Source: Entrophospora sp. SA101
Lineage: Eukaryota; Glomeromycota; Glomeromycetes; Entrophosporales; Entrophosporaceae
Assembly: GCA_958430865.1 (NCBI GenBank)
Contig: CAUDNR010000957.1
Coordinates: 8,655-23,796, forward strand
Length of the DNA: 15,142 nt
Direction of reading: 5' to 3'
Shown: positions 1-7,131 of the stretch, one piece after another
How positions within the stretch are numbered: the first letter of the stretch is position 1
Layout: every line of letters starts with the position of its first letter
Notes under the pieces: generated by a model
The model's input: the letters and a program-made list of their open reading frames with translations, nothing else
Told to the model about the DNA's origin: nothing
Database searches by the model: none
Position numbers and translations under genes: made by a program

Positions 1-288
1 TGCGCTATAGATTGGGGGAAAGATGAATTGAAAATTCCTTTCAATGGGAAGGATCACATTATTCCAGTAACTATGCACAAGGTAAAAAATAATCTTGAAG
101 TAAATTGCGCTACCGCATCTCAGAATGATAAGTCTTCGGTATCTGATCAAATTTCTCAAGAGACAGATAGTGATAAGGATGACAATATAACATTGGAGGA
201 ATGGCATGCTCCTGTGCGTTTTATCCCAGATTCTGACGATTCATCATTAGCAGAGCAAGTACCAAAGGTGTTAAAAAAAAATGCGTAA
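1..288 (+). CDS. 3' end of an unidentified protein gene (5' part outside window)
   Basis: The frame is open from the first base, so the start lies upstream of the window; no convincing ATG marks a true start inside. The 95 visible residues begin with a segment of alternating hydrophobic and charged residues (IDWGKDELKIPF, then IIPVTM). This pattern resembles the last strands of retropepsin-like aspartic protease domains in Ty3-type or domesticated proteins, but no catalytic DTG is in view, so that is a weak inference. An acidic, Ser/Asp-rich low-complexity stretch follows, then a basic tail ending LKKNA before TAA. The stop comes directly after a run of nine A at 273-281. The adjacent frame stays open to a TAG at 396-398 and begins with a CxxC pair, so the real protein may be about 37 residues longer. 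Confidence 0.4.
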   Translation, partial: CAIDWGKDELKIPFNGKDHIIPVTMHKVKNNLEVNCATASQNDKSSVSDQISQETDSDKDDNITLEEWHAPVRFIPDSDDSSLAEQVPKVLKKNA

Positions 289-398
289 ATTGCGAGAGGT
301 ATGAGAAAGAAATGTATGATGCAACAAAAATTATCACTAATCTTAATACTCTTGTTTATCACTACATTGGATTACCTGGTAAAGAAAATAGAGAGTAG
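282..398 (+). pseudogene. Out-of-frame continuation of the first gene after an A9 tract
   Basis: After the A9 run the neighbouring frame is open for 38 codons. It starts with a CVNC pair, continues as an amphipathic segment (YEKEMYDA), and ends in a TAG. It has no good start codon of its own: the ATG at 281 is in another frame and gives only seven codons. The composition looks coding and the join falls exactly on the homopolymer. The possibilities are a one-base deletion in the genome, a sequencing error, or real slippage in expression. The sequence alone cannot separate these. Confidence 0.35.
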
Positions 399-438
399 GG
401 TCGCCCTGCTTTGCAATAGAATAGACAAAATTCGGAGA

Positions 439-1026
439 TTATAACTCATCAATTTTATATTTCGAATTTGATAAATTTTCCTTGCCTTCTTCTACTGCAC
501 GTCTAAAAGAGGCTAATGTATCTGTAGAATATGCAGGCTTTTCATCTATTTTTTCTATTAAGTCTTTGGTGATAATAGGCAAGTTGGATTTTCGAACAGA
601 TTTGGATCTCTTTGTTTTTGTTCGTTTACTTGGTTCTTCTGATATATTATAACCCTTTAGGGTTGACTCTTCGGTCCTACATAGCAATGGGACTTTATCT
701 CTATCTAAAGACAGGGATTCTATATGAAGAACATCTGTAGCAGAATTTGATATATTAGCGGAGCTAGTGTCAGTGGCAAAGCCACGAGTCTCCGACTCAA
801 GACACTTAGTATCGTGATTATATGTTTGAGGTATAGGTTGATCCCAAGCAACCCTATTAGCTTCTTCTCTCCAGATTTGATAAATCCGTTTTGATGATGT
901 TCTATATTTTTTTAATAAATCCTTTAAAATTTCATTTCTTGGTTCCAAATCACGGCATTGCATAATATAATCATAATCTGCTGAAGAAAATAAAGGTGTG
1001 CCAAATTTTATACGTGGTCTAACCAT
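439..1026 (-). CDS. Hypothetical protein with putative helix-turn-helix, 195 aa
   Basis: The start is the ATG at 1026 (MVRPRIKFGTPLF). The frame is open further upstream to about 1260, but that part only translates short tandem repeats into Ile/Phe/Tyr-rich sequence and has no convincing ATG, so I leave it out. Residues about 14-50 contain a segment (EILKDLLKKYRTSSKRIYQI) with the spacing of a helix-turn-helix like those of resolvases, transposases and regulators: a helix, a turn at YRTS, and a recognition helix ending IW. The middle is Ser/Thr-rich and probably disordered. A basic patch (KRTKTKRSK) near residue 135 could be a nuclear localisation signal. A short helical C-terminus ends at TAA. 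There is no intron. The gene is divergent from the coiled-coil gene at 1300. DNA binding is inferred; no family name is claimed. Confidence 0.55.
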   Translation of the reverse strand: MVRPRIKFGTPLFSSADYDYIMQCRDLEPRNEILKDLLKKYRTSSKRIYQIWREEANRVAWDQPIPQTYNHDTKCLESETRGFATDTSSANISNSATDVLHIESLSLDRDKVPLLCRTEESTLKGYNISEEPSKRTKTKRSKSVRKSNLPIITKDLIEKIDEKPAYSTDTLASFRRAVEEGKENLSNSKYKIDEL

Positions 1027-1097
1027 AATGCTGGAAGTAACTACACAGTAGCTATTTTTATTTGGAAAATACAATATATTAAAATATAAAAAATAAT

Positions 1098-1163
1098 GGA
1101 AAAATGTAATATATCGGAAAAATGTAATATATCGAAAAAATGTAATATATCGGAAAAAATATG
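1098..1163. repeat. 18-bp tandem repeat in a divergent promoter region
   Basis: Three consecutive 18-bp copies start at 1098, 1116 and 1134 (unit ggaaaaatgtaatatatc), with a partial fourth from 1152. One copy differs by a single base. The array lies in the 273-bp gap between the putative helix-turn-helix gene (minus) and the coiled-coil gene (plus). It could hold regulator sites or be a simple minisatellite. Confidence 0.85.
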
Positions 1164-1207
1164 TAGAATAAAAAAAGAGTTCCCTAATATTCGAAAAAAA
1201 ATAAAAC

Positions 1208-1246
1208 ATATCAAATATATCAAATATATCAAATATATCAAATATT
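1208..1246. repeat. 9-bp tandem repeat (atatcaaat, four copies)
   Basis: Four head-to-tail copies of atatcaaat begin at 1208, 1217, 1226 and 1235. They lie about 60 bp upstream of the ATG at 1300 and on the far side of the 18-bp array. In the minus-strand frame the units read as repeated Ile-Phe-Asp, which explains the misleading open frame there. Confidence 0.8.
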
Positions 1247-1299
1247 CCTATTGCTTTCAAAATTTTTAATTTTTTAACGAAGCAAGTTTTATTAATATT

Positions 1300-2361
1300 A
1301 TGGATATCAATGAAGAATTGCGTTATGGTGTAAAAATTATATCCGAATTAAATGCTTGCAATAAAACATTGCGAGATACTCAATTAAAACAAAATAAGAA
1401 GTGGGATCGGGAAAGAAAACAGTGGGACCGGGAAAGAAAGCAATGGGAAAGTGCATTTGATAATGTTAATAGTGATAAACAGAAGTTACATACCCACGCT
1501 TCAGAACTTATTGGTGAGACTAAGCGGTTGAAAATTGAAAATACTAACCTTACCTCTGAGAATATTTGTAAAGATCTTTCTCTTGCTGAATCCAAGGCTG
1601 AGAATGTTACAAAATCCAAGAAAATCAAATCACTCGAGTTTGTGATCAAGATATTGAAAAGTAAGTTGTCTTCAGCCCAGAAAGATGTGATTTCGATTCA
1701 AAACGACTCATCGAAAAAAGAATCCGAGATATTATCCCTCAGGTCTAAAATAGCTGAAGTAGAACATGAGTTAGCTTCAAAGGTCAGTGAACTTGACTGT
1801 CTGAAATTGGAGACTATATCAAAACCCGTCGTTGGTGGAGATGTCGAAAAAAATATGCAGAGCGATGAACAAAGTTCCATAACCAAGTCTGACGATATAT
1901 CTGCAATTAGTGAACCTATCAAAAATCTCAGTCAATATTTTATACGTAAAAAAAATATGGATCAAGTTAGAAAAATCGATGGTAATATCTCGGATCATAC
2001 TAGACATGATGGGATTACTGAACCATCAAAAGTCGATACTGAGATCAGCTCTAAGATAAATGAGGAAACTAACATTAACGAAATTAGTAAAGATATATTA
2101 CTTGTTCAAGAGATAAAGAACGTGACACCCCACCTTGCACAGCCGGAAAATCATACTTCCTCTTTGATCGAATCGCATCCTCAGATTTCGGTGGGAGGAA
2201 TAGAAGCAATCCCTGCTGTGGCAAGAACTTTGATGTCACCGCTATCAGCATATATTTGTCTTATTCTATTAATTATCGCAGTTATATGGTTCGTGGTATT
2301 GAGACGCACATGGGGGTTGGAAAGGAAAAATGAGCGGTTACGGGATGCGTGGGCTGGATAA
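1300..2361 (+). CDS. Coiled-coil protein with C-terminal membrane anchor, 353 aa
   Basis: The ATG at 1300 is the first in frame and lies after an AT-rich leader. Residues about 28-175 are rich in Lys, Glu, Leu and Ser in heptad-like spacing and should form a long coiled coil. Near residues 32-48 a 7-residue unit WDRERKQ is repeated, encoded by a 21-bp duplication. Residues about 175-310 are polar, Ser/Asp/Glu-rich and probably disordered. At about 314-335 there is one strongly hydrophobic segment (YICLILLIIAVIWFVVL), followed by RR and a short charged tail. This is the layout of a tail-anchored protein with its coil in the cytosol. No signal peptide or enzyme motif is visible. It could be a tether, a SNARE-like factor or an element-encoded membrane protein; I do not recognise the family. 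Intronless. Confidence 0.6.
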   Translation: MDINEELRYGVKIISELNACNKTLRDTQLKQNKKWDRERKQWDRERKQWESAFDNVNSDKQKLHTHASELIGETKRLKIENTNLTSENICKDLSLAESKAENVTKSKKIKSLEFVIKILKSKLSSAQKDVISIQNDSSKKESEILSLRSKIAEVEHELASKVSELDCLKLETISKPVVGGDVEKNMQSDEQSSITKSDDISAISEPIKNLSQYFIRKKNMDQVRKIDGNISDHTRHDGITEPSKVDTEISSKINEETNINEISKDILLVQEIKNVTPHLAQPENHTSSLIESHPQISVGGIEAIPAVARTLMSPLSAYICLILLIIAVIWFVVLRRTWGLERKNERLRDAWAG

Positions 2362-2370
2362 TAAGACTAT

Positions 2371-2413
2371 CTATTTGAACTTGGGTATTTTTTATGTATA
2401 GAAAATATAATAG
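2371..2413 (+). promoter_or_regulatory. Repeated intergenic motif, copy 1 (upstream of HIRAN gene)
   Basis: The stretch beginning ctatttgaacttggg starts 10 bp after the stop of the coiled-coil gene and 52 bp before the ATG of the HIRAN gene. About 32 of 43 positions, without gaps, match the stretch that follows the HIRAN stop. Being shared and placed between stop and start, it may be a promoter or a 3'-end signal. Confidence 0.4.
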
Positions 2414-2422
2414 TTTTTAATC

Positions 2423-2821
2423 ATGCCTAATATTTGTTGTAGTTGTAAGGAACCATCGTCGCCATTATATACAGATTGTATTGTTACACACTCCTTTATG
2501 GTAGTAGGGATGAGATTTCGTGGTGGTCATAAGTTTAAGAAATCAGATACCATCACTCTTGAACCGGAGCCTTCTAATACGTATGATAAGAATGTGATAA
2601 AAATTATGGTAGATGGTATCCATAAAGCCTATGTGGCAAAGGACGAGAATGTAAGTATAGGAGATTTGATGAGACGCTACCCTCGTTATCGGGTAAATGC
2701 CCATGGAAAAAAAAACTATAACCAATCGGCGTCTTTAAATCTCGAATATCCTTGGATGATTTGTGAGAGATGTCGTGATACACTACAAGCATCGAGGGAC
2801 TATGACTATAGTTATTGGTGA
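2423..2821 (+). CDS. Stand-alone HIRAN-domain protein with split zinc-binding cysteines, 132 aa
   Basis: The ATG at 2423 is followed at once by a Cys cluster (C5, C6, C8). Residues about 23-90 fit a HIRAN domain: an opening strand ending VVGMRFRGG, then LEPEPSNTYDKNVIKI, which matches the family signature EPxNxYDxNxI, then a strand ending KAYVAKDE where relatives read 'GYV/GHLPR'. A second CxxC pair is at C114 and C117, so one zinc site may be closed by the two ends around the HIRAN fold. In HLTF-type proteins HIRAN binds 3' ends of single-stranded DNA at stalled forks; it is usually fused to a helicase, though stand-alone forms exist in bacteria and phages. Here it is alone and intronless, in the same window as a primase-helicase. 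HIRAN call fairly sure; role inferred. Confidence 0.75.
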   Translation: MPNICCSCKEPSSPLYTDCIVTHSFMVVGMRFRGGHKFKKSDTITLEPEPSNTYDKNVIKIMVDGIHKAYVAKDENVSIGDLMRRYPRYRVNAHGKKNYNQSASLNLEYPWMICERCRDTLQASRDYDYSYW

Positions 2822-2823
2822 AC

Positions 2824-2866
2824 CTATTTGAAGTTGGGAGTTATTTATATACGAAAAATATTATTA
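2824..2866 (+). promoter_or_regulatory. Repeated intergenic motif, copy 2 (after HIRAN gene)
   Basis: Two bases after the HIRAN stop comes ctatttgaagttggg and an AT-rich tail that matches the motif at 2371. An ATG follows at 2870, 46 bp from the motif start, similar to the 52 bp of copy 1. It opens only 11 codons, so a downstream gene may have been lost or truncated. Confidence 0.4.
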
Positions 2867-3563
2867 ATAATGTATATGTATCTTAGTAGATTGTGGCAAT
2901 CTTAGCTAAGAATACTTAACAATATAATAGCACAGCTAGTTTCAAGCTTTTATTTGATACTATTTTTATAACTGTAGGAGAAGGATTGGTGGACTAGATA
3001 GATTTTGAAATTTTCATAGAGATTTATTAGATTTATATATTAAATCCGTTTTTAGAAAGATCATCATCATGTTGAAACGTTTTTTGCAATAGTTCAGGTT
3101 CTTATTGTGAATATAATAAATTCAATGTTTTTGTAATTTTTTTAATTTTAAAGAAGTGAAAATCAATTATCAATAAAGATTTGCTGGTTGAGATTTATGC
3201 TTTTTTATTTATTTACCCAAGTGTGAGATTAGTGATGAGAAGAATTTTGGAAAAGAAGCAACAAAAGCAATTTTAGGAGAATATTTATAAGAAAATTTAC
3301 AATGAACGATATTATTTTATTTTTGTTATTGTTAAATTGATCTGGATTTTCCCAATAAAAAATCCTCACATATGATTTTTTATATGTGTGCTCAACTATG
3401 TTTGTGTTTATACTGATGTGTAACATCCCAATCACCCATCCCTGCATAATCAATCACAACTGTATTAATAGTAATAACATGTTGGACAAATGAACTCGTA
3501 CAACATTAGATATCAATTCAAACAATTTTTTATTAACAGTAACCAACAAAGTATTTTTTAGTC
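2867..3563. other. AT-rich intergenic region, no gene seen
   Basis: About 700 bp without a credible reading frame on either strand. A 6-bp-arm hairpin (agattg tgg caatct, 2888-2902) and a 10-bp palindrome cttagctaag (2901-2910) lie at the left edge. The right part must hold the promoter and leader of the spliced gene starting at 3564. A weak minus-strand frame at 3229-3453 is low-complexity Leu/Phe/Asn and is not believed. Confidence 0.6.
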
Positions 3564-4696
3564 ATGCATCCACGATTGTTGTACGTAATGAGACCTATGC
3601 TTGTGGTAAGCAAACAATACTTCATCTTTTGCTTTTCTCATTGTTGAACAAACATTAAACATAGACTATCATTTACAGAAATACCGTCCTTGGTACTTGC
3701 AACGTTGGATATCGTCTTCTCTCAATGGTGCAAATCACATAAATAACACGAATGACACAAATGAAACTGTAATATCAATTATGAATGAAATAGACTTATC
3801 TCCCCTAACGTCTGAATTTTCTGATCAGCCAAGAAAATTGGAAATAATCTATAAATACTTATTTGCAATTCAAACCAAATCCAGCATACAAAATATAAAA
3901 TTATTGGAAAAAAAAGAAAGAGAAAAACTCGATATCATGGAAAAAACAAAAGGGGAGAAAGAAAAAGAAAAACTCGAAATCATGGAAAAAAAAGAAAGAG
4001 AAAAACTTGATATCATGGAAAAAAAAGAAAGAGAAAAACTTGATATTATGGAAAAAACAAAAGAGGAAAAACTCGATATCATGGAAAAAAAAGAAAGAGA
4101 AAAACTTGATATTATGGAAAAAAAAGAAGGAGAAAAACTCGATATTATGGATGAATTGAGAAAAGTTGAGAACACACTTAGGGATCGTACGCAAGAACTT
4201 TTACGCTCAAGAAGAATATGTGATATAAGGGGAGCAATGGAGTTTATACGAGCACAGGTAGCAATCTGTATATTTGTCAATATAAACTGTTTTTGCAGTT
4301 ATTTTAACCACAATGTATTTACTTACGTACTGACAATAGCTCTTGATGAAAACCAATACAATCTTGTTTTCTGAGCCTGCAGACAAAGCTTTAAATAAAT
4401 TAACAGAAGATCAATTATTTGTGTCATTACTAAAGCGGATGTGTAAACTTAATAGTCTTCGTTATGAAGATGTTCGAAAATGCATCGGTGGACTTTACCA
4501 CCATTCATCAAAATTGATGCATGGACATAAAAATGACGTTGTCATCGATGCCAGAGATTGGGCACCGAATGAAGTGGCGGCACTTGGTACGATGTTTAAT
4601 CATTTCAAAATTTCATATTCATATTGTAACGATTCTGGAAATATTGACAATTATCCTTTCACTTTCAACAATCTGAATAAGTTGGTTAATCCTTAG
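3564..4696 (+). CDS. Three-exon gene: Lys/Glu-rich 11-residue-repeat protein, about 325 aa
   Basis: Exons are 3564-3605, 3679-4257 and 4340-4696. Introns are 3606-3678 (GTAAGC...TTTACAG) and 4258-4339 (GTAGCA...CAATAG), both between codons. Splicing joins the ATG-led MHPRLLYVMRPMLV to KYRPWYLQRWISS, giving an Arg-rich, acid-free, aromatic-containing N-terminus typical of a mitochondrial presequence. A globular stretch follows to about residue 75, then about seven copies of an 11-residue unit (MEKKEREKLDI and variants) predicted as one long charged helix, then a short coil. Exon 3 adds a helical domain rich in Leu, His and Asp ending NKLVNP. I do not recognise the family, and mitochondrial location is inferred. 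Reading straight through intron 2 gives an unlikely Cys/Phe-rich tail, which supports the splice. Confidence 0.65.
3903..4150 (+). repeat. 33-bp coding minisatellite (11-residue repeat)
   Basis: Imperfect 33-bp units, each beginning near atggaaaaaa and encoding MEK(K/T)xxxEKLDI, run through exon 2. One unit carries a two-codon insertion (GEKEKEKL) and one is shorter. The period is divisible by three, so copy number can change without breaking the frame. The A-rich units make long antisense frames on the minus strand that are not genes. Confidence 0.85.
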
Positions 4697-4951
4697 TATC
4701 TCATTATATGGATTTCTGTGTAAGTGTTATTTTTAGAATTTTAGTACATTCAAAAAAAATCACGTGCATGTAAAGAATCTTTACACCTATCACTTTGCTA
4801 GAAAAAAAAATTCGTAAAGATATAGTTGAATTGAAATATTTGGATTGCTTCATAAACTTCAGTACGAGTAAATCTTTGTTTAGATGTACACATATCTAGT
4901 AGATCCCCCATACAAAATGATCATTTGAATCTGTAATTCTGGATCATTCTA

Positions 4952-4969
4952 TTTTTTTGGGGGGGGGGG
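4952..4969. repeat. T7G11 homopolymer junction
   Basis: Seven T are followed by eleven G. In DNA this AT-rich an 11-base G run is striking. It could be a natural slippage tract or an assembly problem. Confidence 0.8.
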
Positions 4970-5100
4970 TTGGAAGGGCCTTTTCTTGATTTTCAAACGT
5001 TTCATTAATTACAAGTTTTAATGATGGTTTTTTTGTACCTGAAGGTGTTTCTTGATCTGCACGATGATGATGATAATGATAAGTTTTTTTATTTCGAACC

Positions 5101-5202
5101 ACATATGCTCATGCTAAAAAACACCAAAGAATGGCAGAATACTACCGGAAAAAGCTTGAAAAGCTAGCTCAAGATGGAATTGAGGTAAAAGAGGCCGAGT
5201 AA
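5101..5202 (+). pseudogene. Orphan coding-like remnant (C-terminal fragment)
   Basis: One frame reads AKKHQRMAEYYRKKLEKLAQ followed by DGIEVKEAE and TAA at 5200-5202. Its Lys/Glu-rich amphipathic composition is unlike the surrounding AT-rich DNA and looks like the C-terminal helix of a real protein. Upstream the frame closes within a short distance (several stops at 5053-5085) and I see no clear splice acceptor. It is probably a decayed exon or the end of a fragmented gene. The only ATG inside would give 23 residues. Confidence 0.35.
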
Positions 5203-5320
5203 ACTATATTTTCAAACACTCGACCCTATAAAAATTTGTCACTAGATAAAAAAAAAATACTAGAGACACTTCTATTATACTTATTGGAACTTTGGGAGCG
5301 AAAGAAACTGTTCTCGACTA

Positions 5321-5347
5321 GTGTCACCAGTGTCACCAGTGTCTCTA
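5321..5347. repeat. 9-bp direct repeat gtgtcacca, two copies plus a variant
   Basis: Two perfect units gtgtcacca at 5321 and 5330 are followed by the variant gtgtctcta at 5339. Short and probably slippage-derived. No gene is attached to it. Confidence 0.7.
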
Positions 5348-6767
5348 GAAAATTTCCCGAAGTTTATACCTTTTTTTTATTTTTCGTTTTTTACACATTT
5401 CAATAATTTTGTTGTATTATTTTTGGGCCATTTTATATTTAAAAATATAAACTCTAGTGATTTATTTATTTTTATGAGACAATATTTATTTATATTAATA
5501 TATGTAAATAAGCTTAGTATAAATGGATCAAATAAAAAATTATTGCACTGTCAAAAATAGGCGAAGATGAAGAGTTGGAGCCAATTGCTTGATTATAATT
5601 ATTAATTCTTGATTATACATGTAGAGTTAAATGAATTTGAGATCAAAATATTGCATATCAGCCAATTTGATTTTTTGGATCCTTTTTCAAACCTTATATC
5701 TTATTGTGTCTCGATGTTAAACTCATTAAACATGATGTGTAAACTGGTCAGTAAAATGATAGTTCTAAACAAATTTATTTGCTCTGTTAAAAAAACTATT
5801 TTACTATTCGATAGCATGTCAAACCGATGGGCTTTTGCTAGTATAAAGTATTCATAACATTACGATCATACCATACAGAATTTTGGGGTTCAAACAAAAT
5901 CAGTGCATATGTCATGCTTGATATCAAATATTACATATGTAGCACTGGTAGAAATGGTAAGATGTGGAGTAAATTGGTTCCTTTAACTAATGTTTTCTAA
6001 ATATTGGCGGAATAAACCAATTTCCCTTCATTTATCTTTATCAAATTTTTGAAGTATCTTCTTAAGTGGAAAGTGTTGACTTTAAATCCCTCTTAAAGGC
6101 ATTATTATATTGAATGTTTTCTCCAAATATGTTTGCTCCTAATTTAATGAATATATTTGCAACGATGTGTCCAGATTAGAGATGTTAATTTAATTCCAAA
6201 AAATACCAATTTTTTGTTTTGTTTCAAAAAAGAATATGATCAATAAATAGACTCGAATTAAATCCGTTTCGTAACAAAGTGATTTGTTGTCCTGAATTGT
6301 GGTCAAGGAATGGATAAATCATTTCCTTGGAGACCTTGTTTAATTTTTATAGAATTTGTTTATTATAATTAACAATGTATTGCATGAACATGTTTGCTGG
6401 AATGCGGAAATACATTAACTGTTGCCAGTCACCATATCATGTTCACTGTATAAACTATTTAATAATCTCAAATTTGTTTGTTATAAGCATTATCTGTTGA
6501 TATGGACAAAAGAAAAAAAAGATTTTTTAAATAACTTTATCATGTCCCAAGACTTTGACCTTTTGAGTAACACATGTTTTATTTGTTTAATCTGTAAAAA
6601 ACTGTGTTATTGATAAAGCTACAAATAGTTAATTATCAATGTAAATTATGACATGTATTATTTGTGATACACATTTGTGGCTAAGAAAGAAAAAATAATC
6701 GGTATATGCCAAGCACATGATTATACTTCATGTCTAGAATCGGGTAAGTCGGGTATATGATTCTCAA

Positions 6768-7010
6768 TCATAGCAATTTGATACACAATTCATCCTGCTT
6801 TTTTTGTTGATAATATTCTCTTTTTCGATACTTACTTGCATGATTCCGGCATGCACCATATTTAGAATAAGTTAGCTTACCACAACCATATTCTTTACAA
6901 GGAATCCGTGTAGGAGAATTTCGATGAAGTTTACATCCTTCTGGTTGATTACAACCTCGACCACAGACTTTACCAGTTCTAAGAATATAAGGACAACGAT
7001 AGAGTCCCAT
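6768..7010 (-). CDS. Cys/His-rich zinc-binding miniprotein, 80 aa
   Basis: The ATG at 7010 (MGLYRCPYILRTGKVCGRGC) is chosen over a TTG four codons upstream. The protein holds two similar modules. The first has Cys at 6, 16, 20 and 26 and then LH; the second has Cys in IPCKEYGCG, then CRNH. In both the ligands follow a C...C...C-x2-H type order with Gly/Lys between. This resembles the small C...GK.CG...C..H zinc motif seen repeatedly in large eukaryotic DNA viruses, which is a resemblance noted by eye, not a search result. A basic tail (SKYRKREYYQQKK) suggests nucleic-acid binding. There is no intron. It is head-to-head with the primase-helicase gene, 121 bp apart, so the two may share a promoter. 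Function unknown. Confidence 0.6.
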   Translation of the reverse strand: MGLYRCPYILRTGKVCGRGCNQPEGCKLHRNSPTRIPCKEYGCGKLTYSKYGACRNHASKYRKREYYQQKKQDELCIKLL

Positions 7011-7131
7011 ATTTATTGTCAATAATAATGATATAGAATAATTAATTTCATTTTGAAGTTTTTCGGGTTAAGTATAATACTTTTAGTTTATAACTATATA
7101 CTGCATATACAAACAACATACAAATCAATAC
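7011..7131. promoter_or_regulatory. Divergent promoter region of miniprotein and primase-helicase genes
   Basis: This 121-bp AT-rich gap separates the two ATGs. It contains tttgaagtttttcgggtta (from 7049), which resembles the start of the motifs at 2371 and 2824 (TTTGAA, a T run, then GGG). Here it lies 83 bp rather than about 50 bp from the ATG, so the match is weak. The leader before 7132 is A/C-rich (caaacaacatacaaatcaat), as is common before fungal start codons. Confidence 0.4.

Larger units (their letters stand above)
4697..6767. other. About 2 kb AT-rich gap with one coding remnant
   Basis: I find no intact gene here. The frames near 5321, 5609 and 6422 lack good ATG starts or protein-like composition. 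Landmarks are a T7G11 run at 4952-4969, a coding-like remnant at 5101-5202, and a 9-bp direct repeat at 5321-5347. The rest is AT-rich unique sequence with no long inverted repeat that I can see. Confidence 0.6.

Noticed and set aside
1027..1260. N-terminal extension of the putative helix-turn-helix protein
   Set aside because: It translates the 9-bp and 18-bp tandem repeats, has no convincing ATG start, and would leave no promoter space; the ATG at 1026 is preferred.
3870..4280. Minus-strand genes rich in Phe and Ser
   Set aside because: They are antisense readings of the 33-bp Lys/Glu repeat in a well-supported spliced gene.
4258..4374. Unspliced C-terminus of the repeat protein
   Set aside because: Reading through gives a Cys/Phe/Asn-rich tail typical of an intron, while splicing GTAGCA to CAATAG joins two coding-like exons in frame.
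5321..6613. Three plus-strand reading frames of 63-82 codons
   Set aside because: Low-complexity Phe/Leu/Ile/Asn composition, non-ATG or poor starts, no domain, and AT content equal to the surrounding gap.
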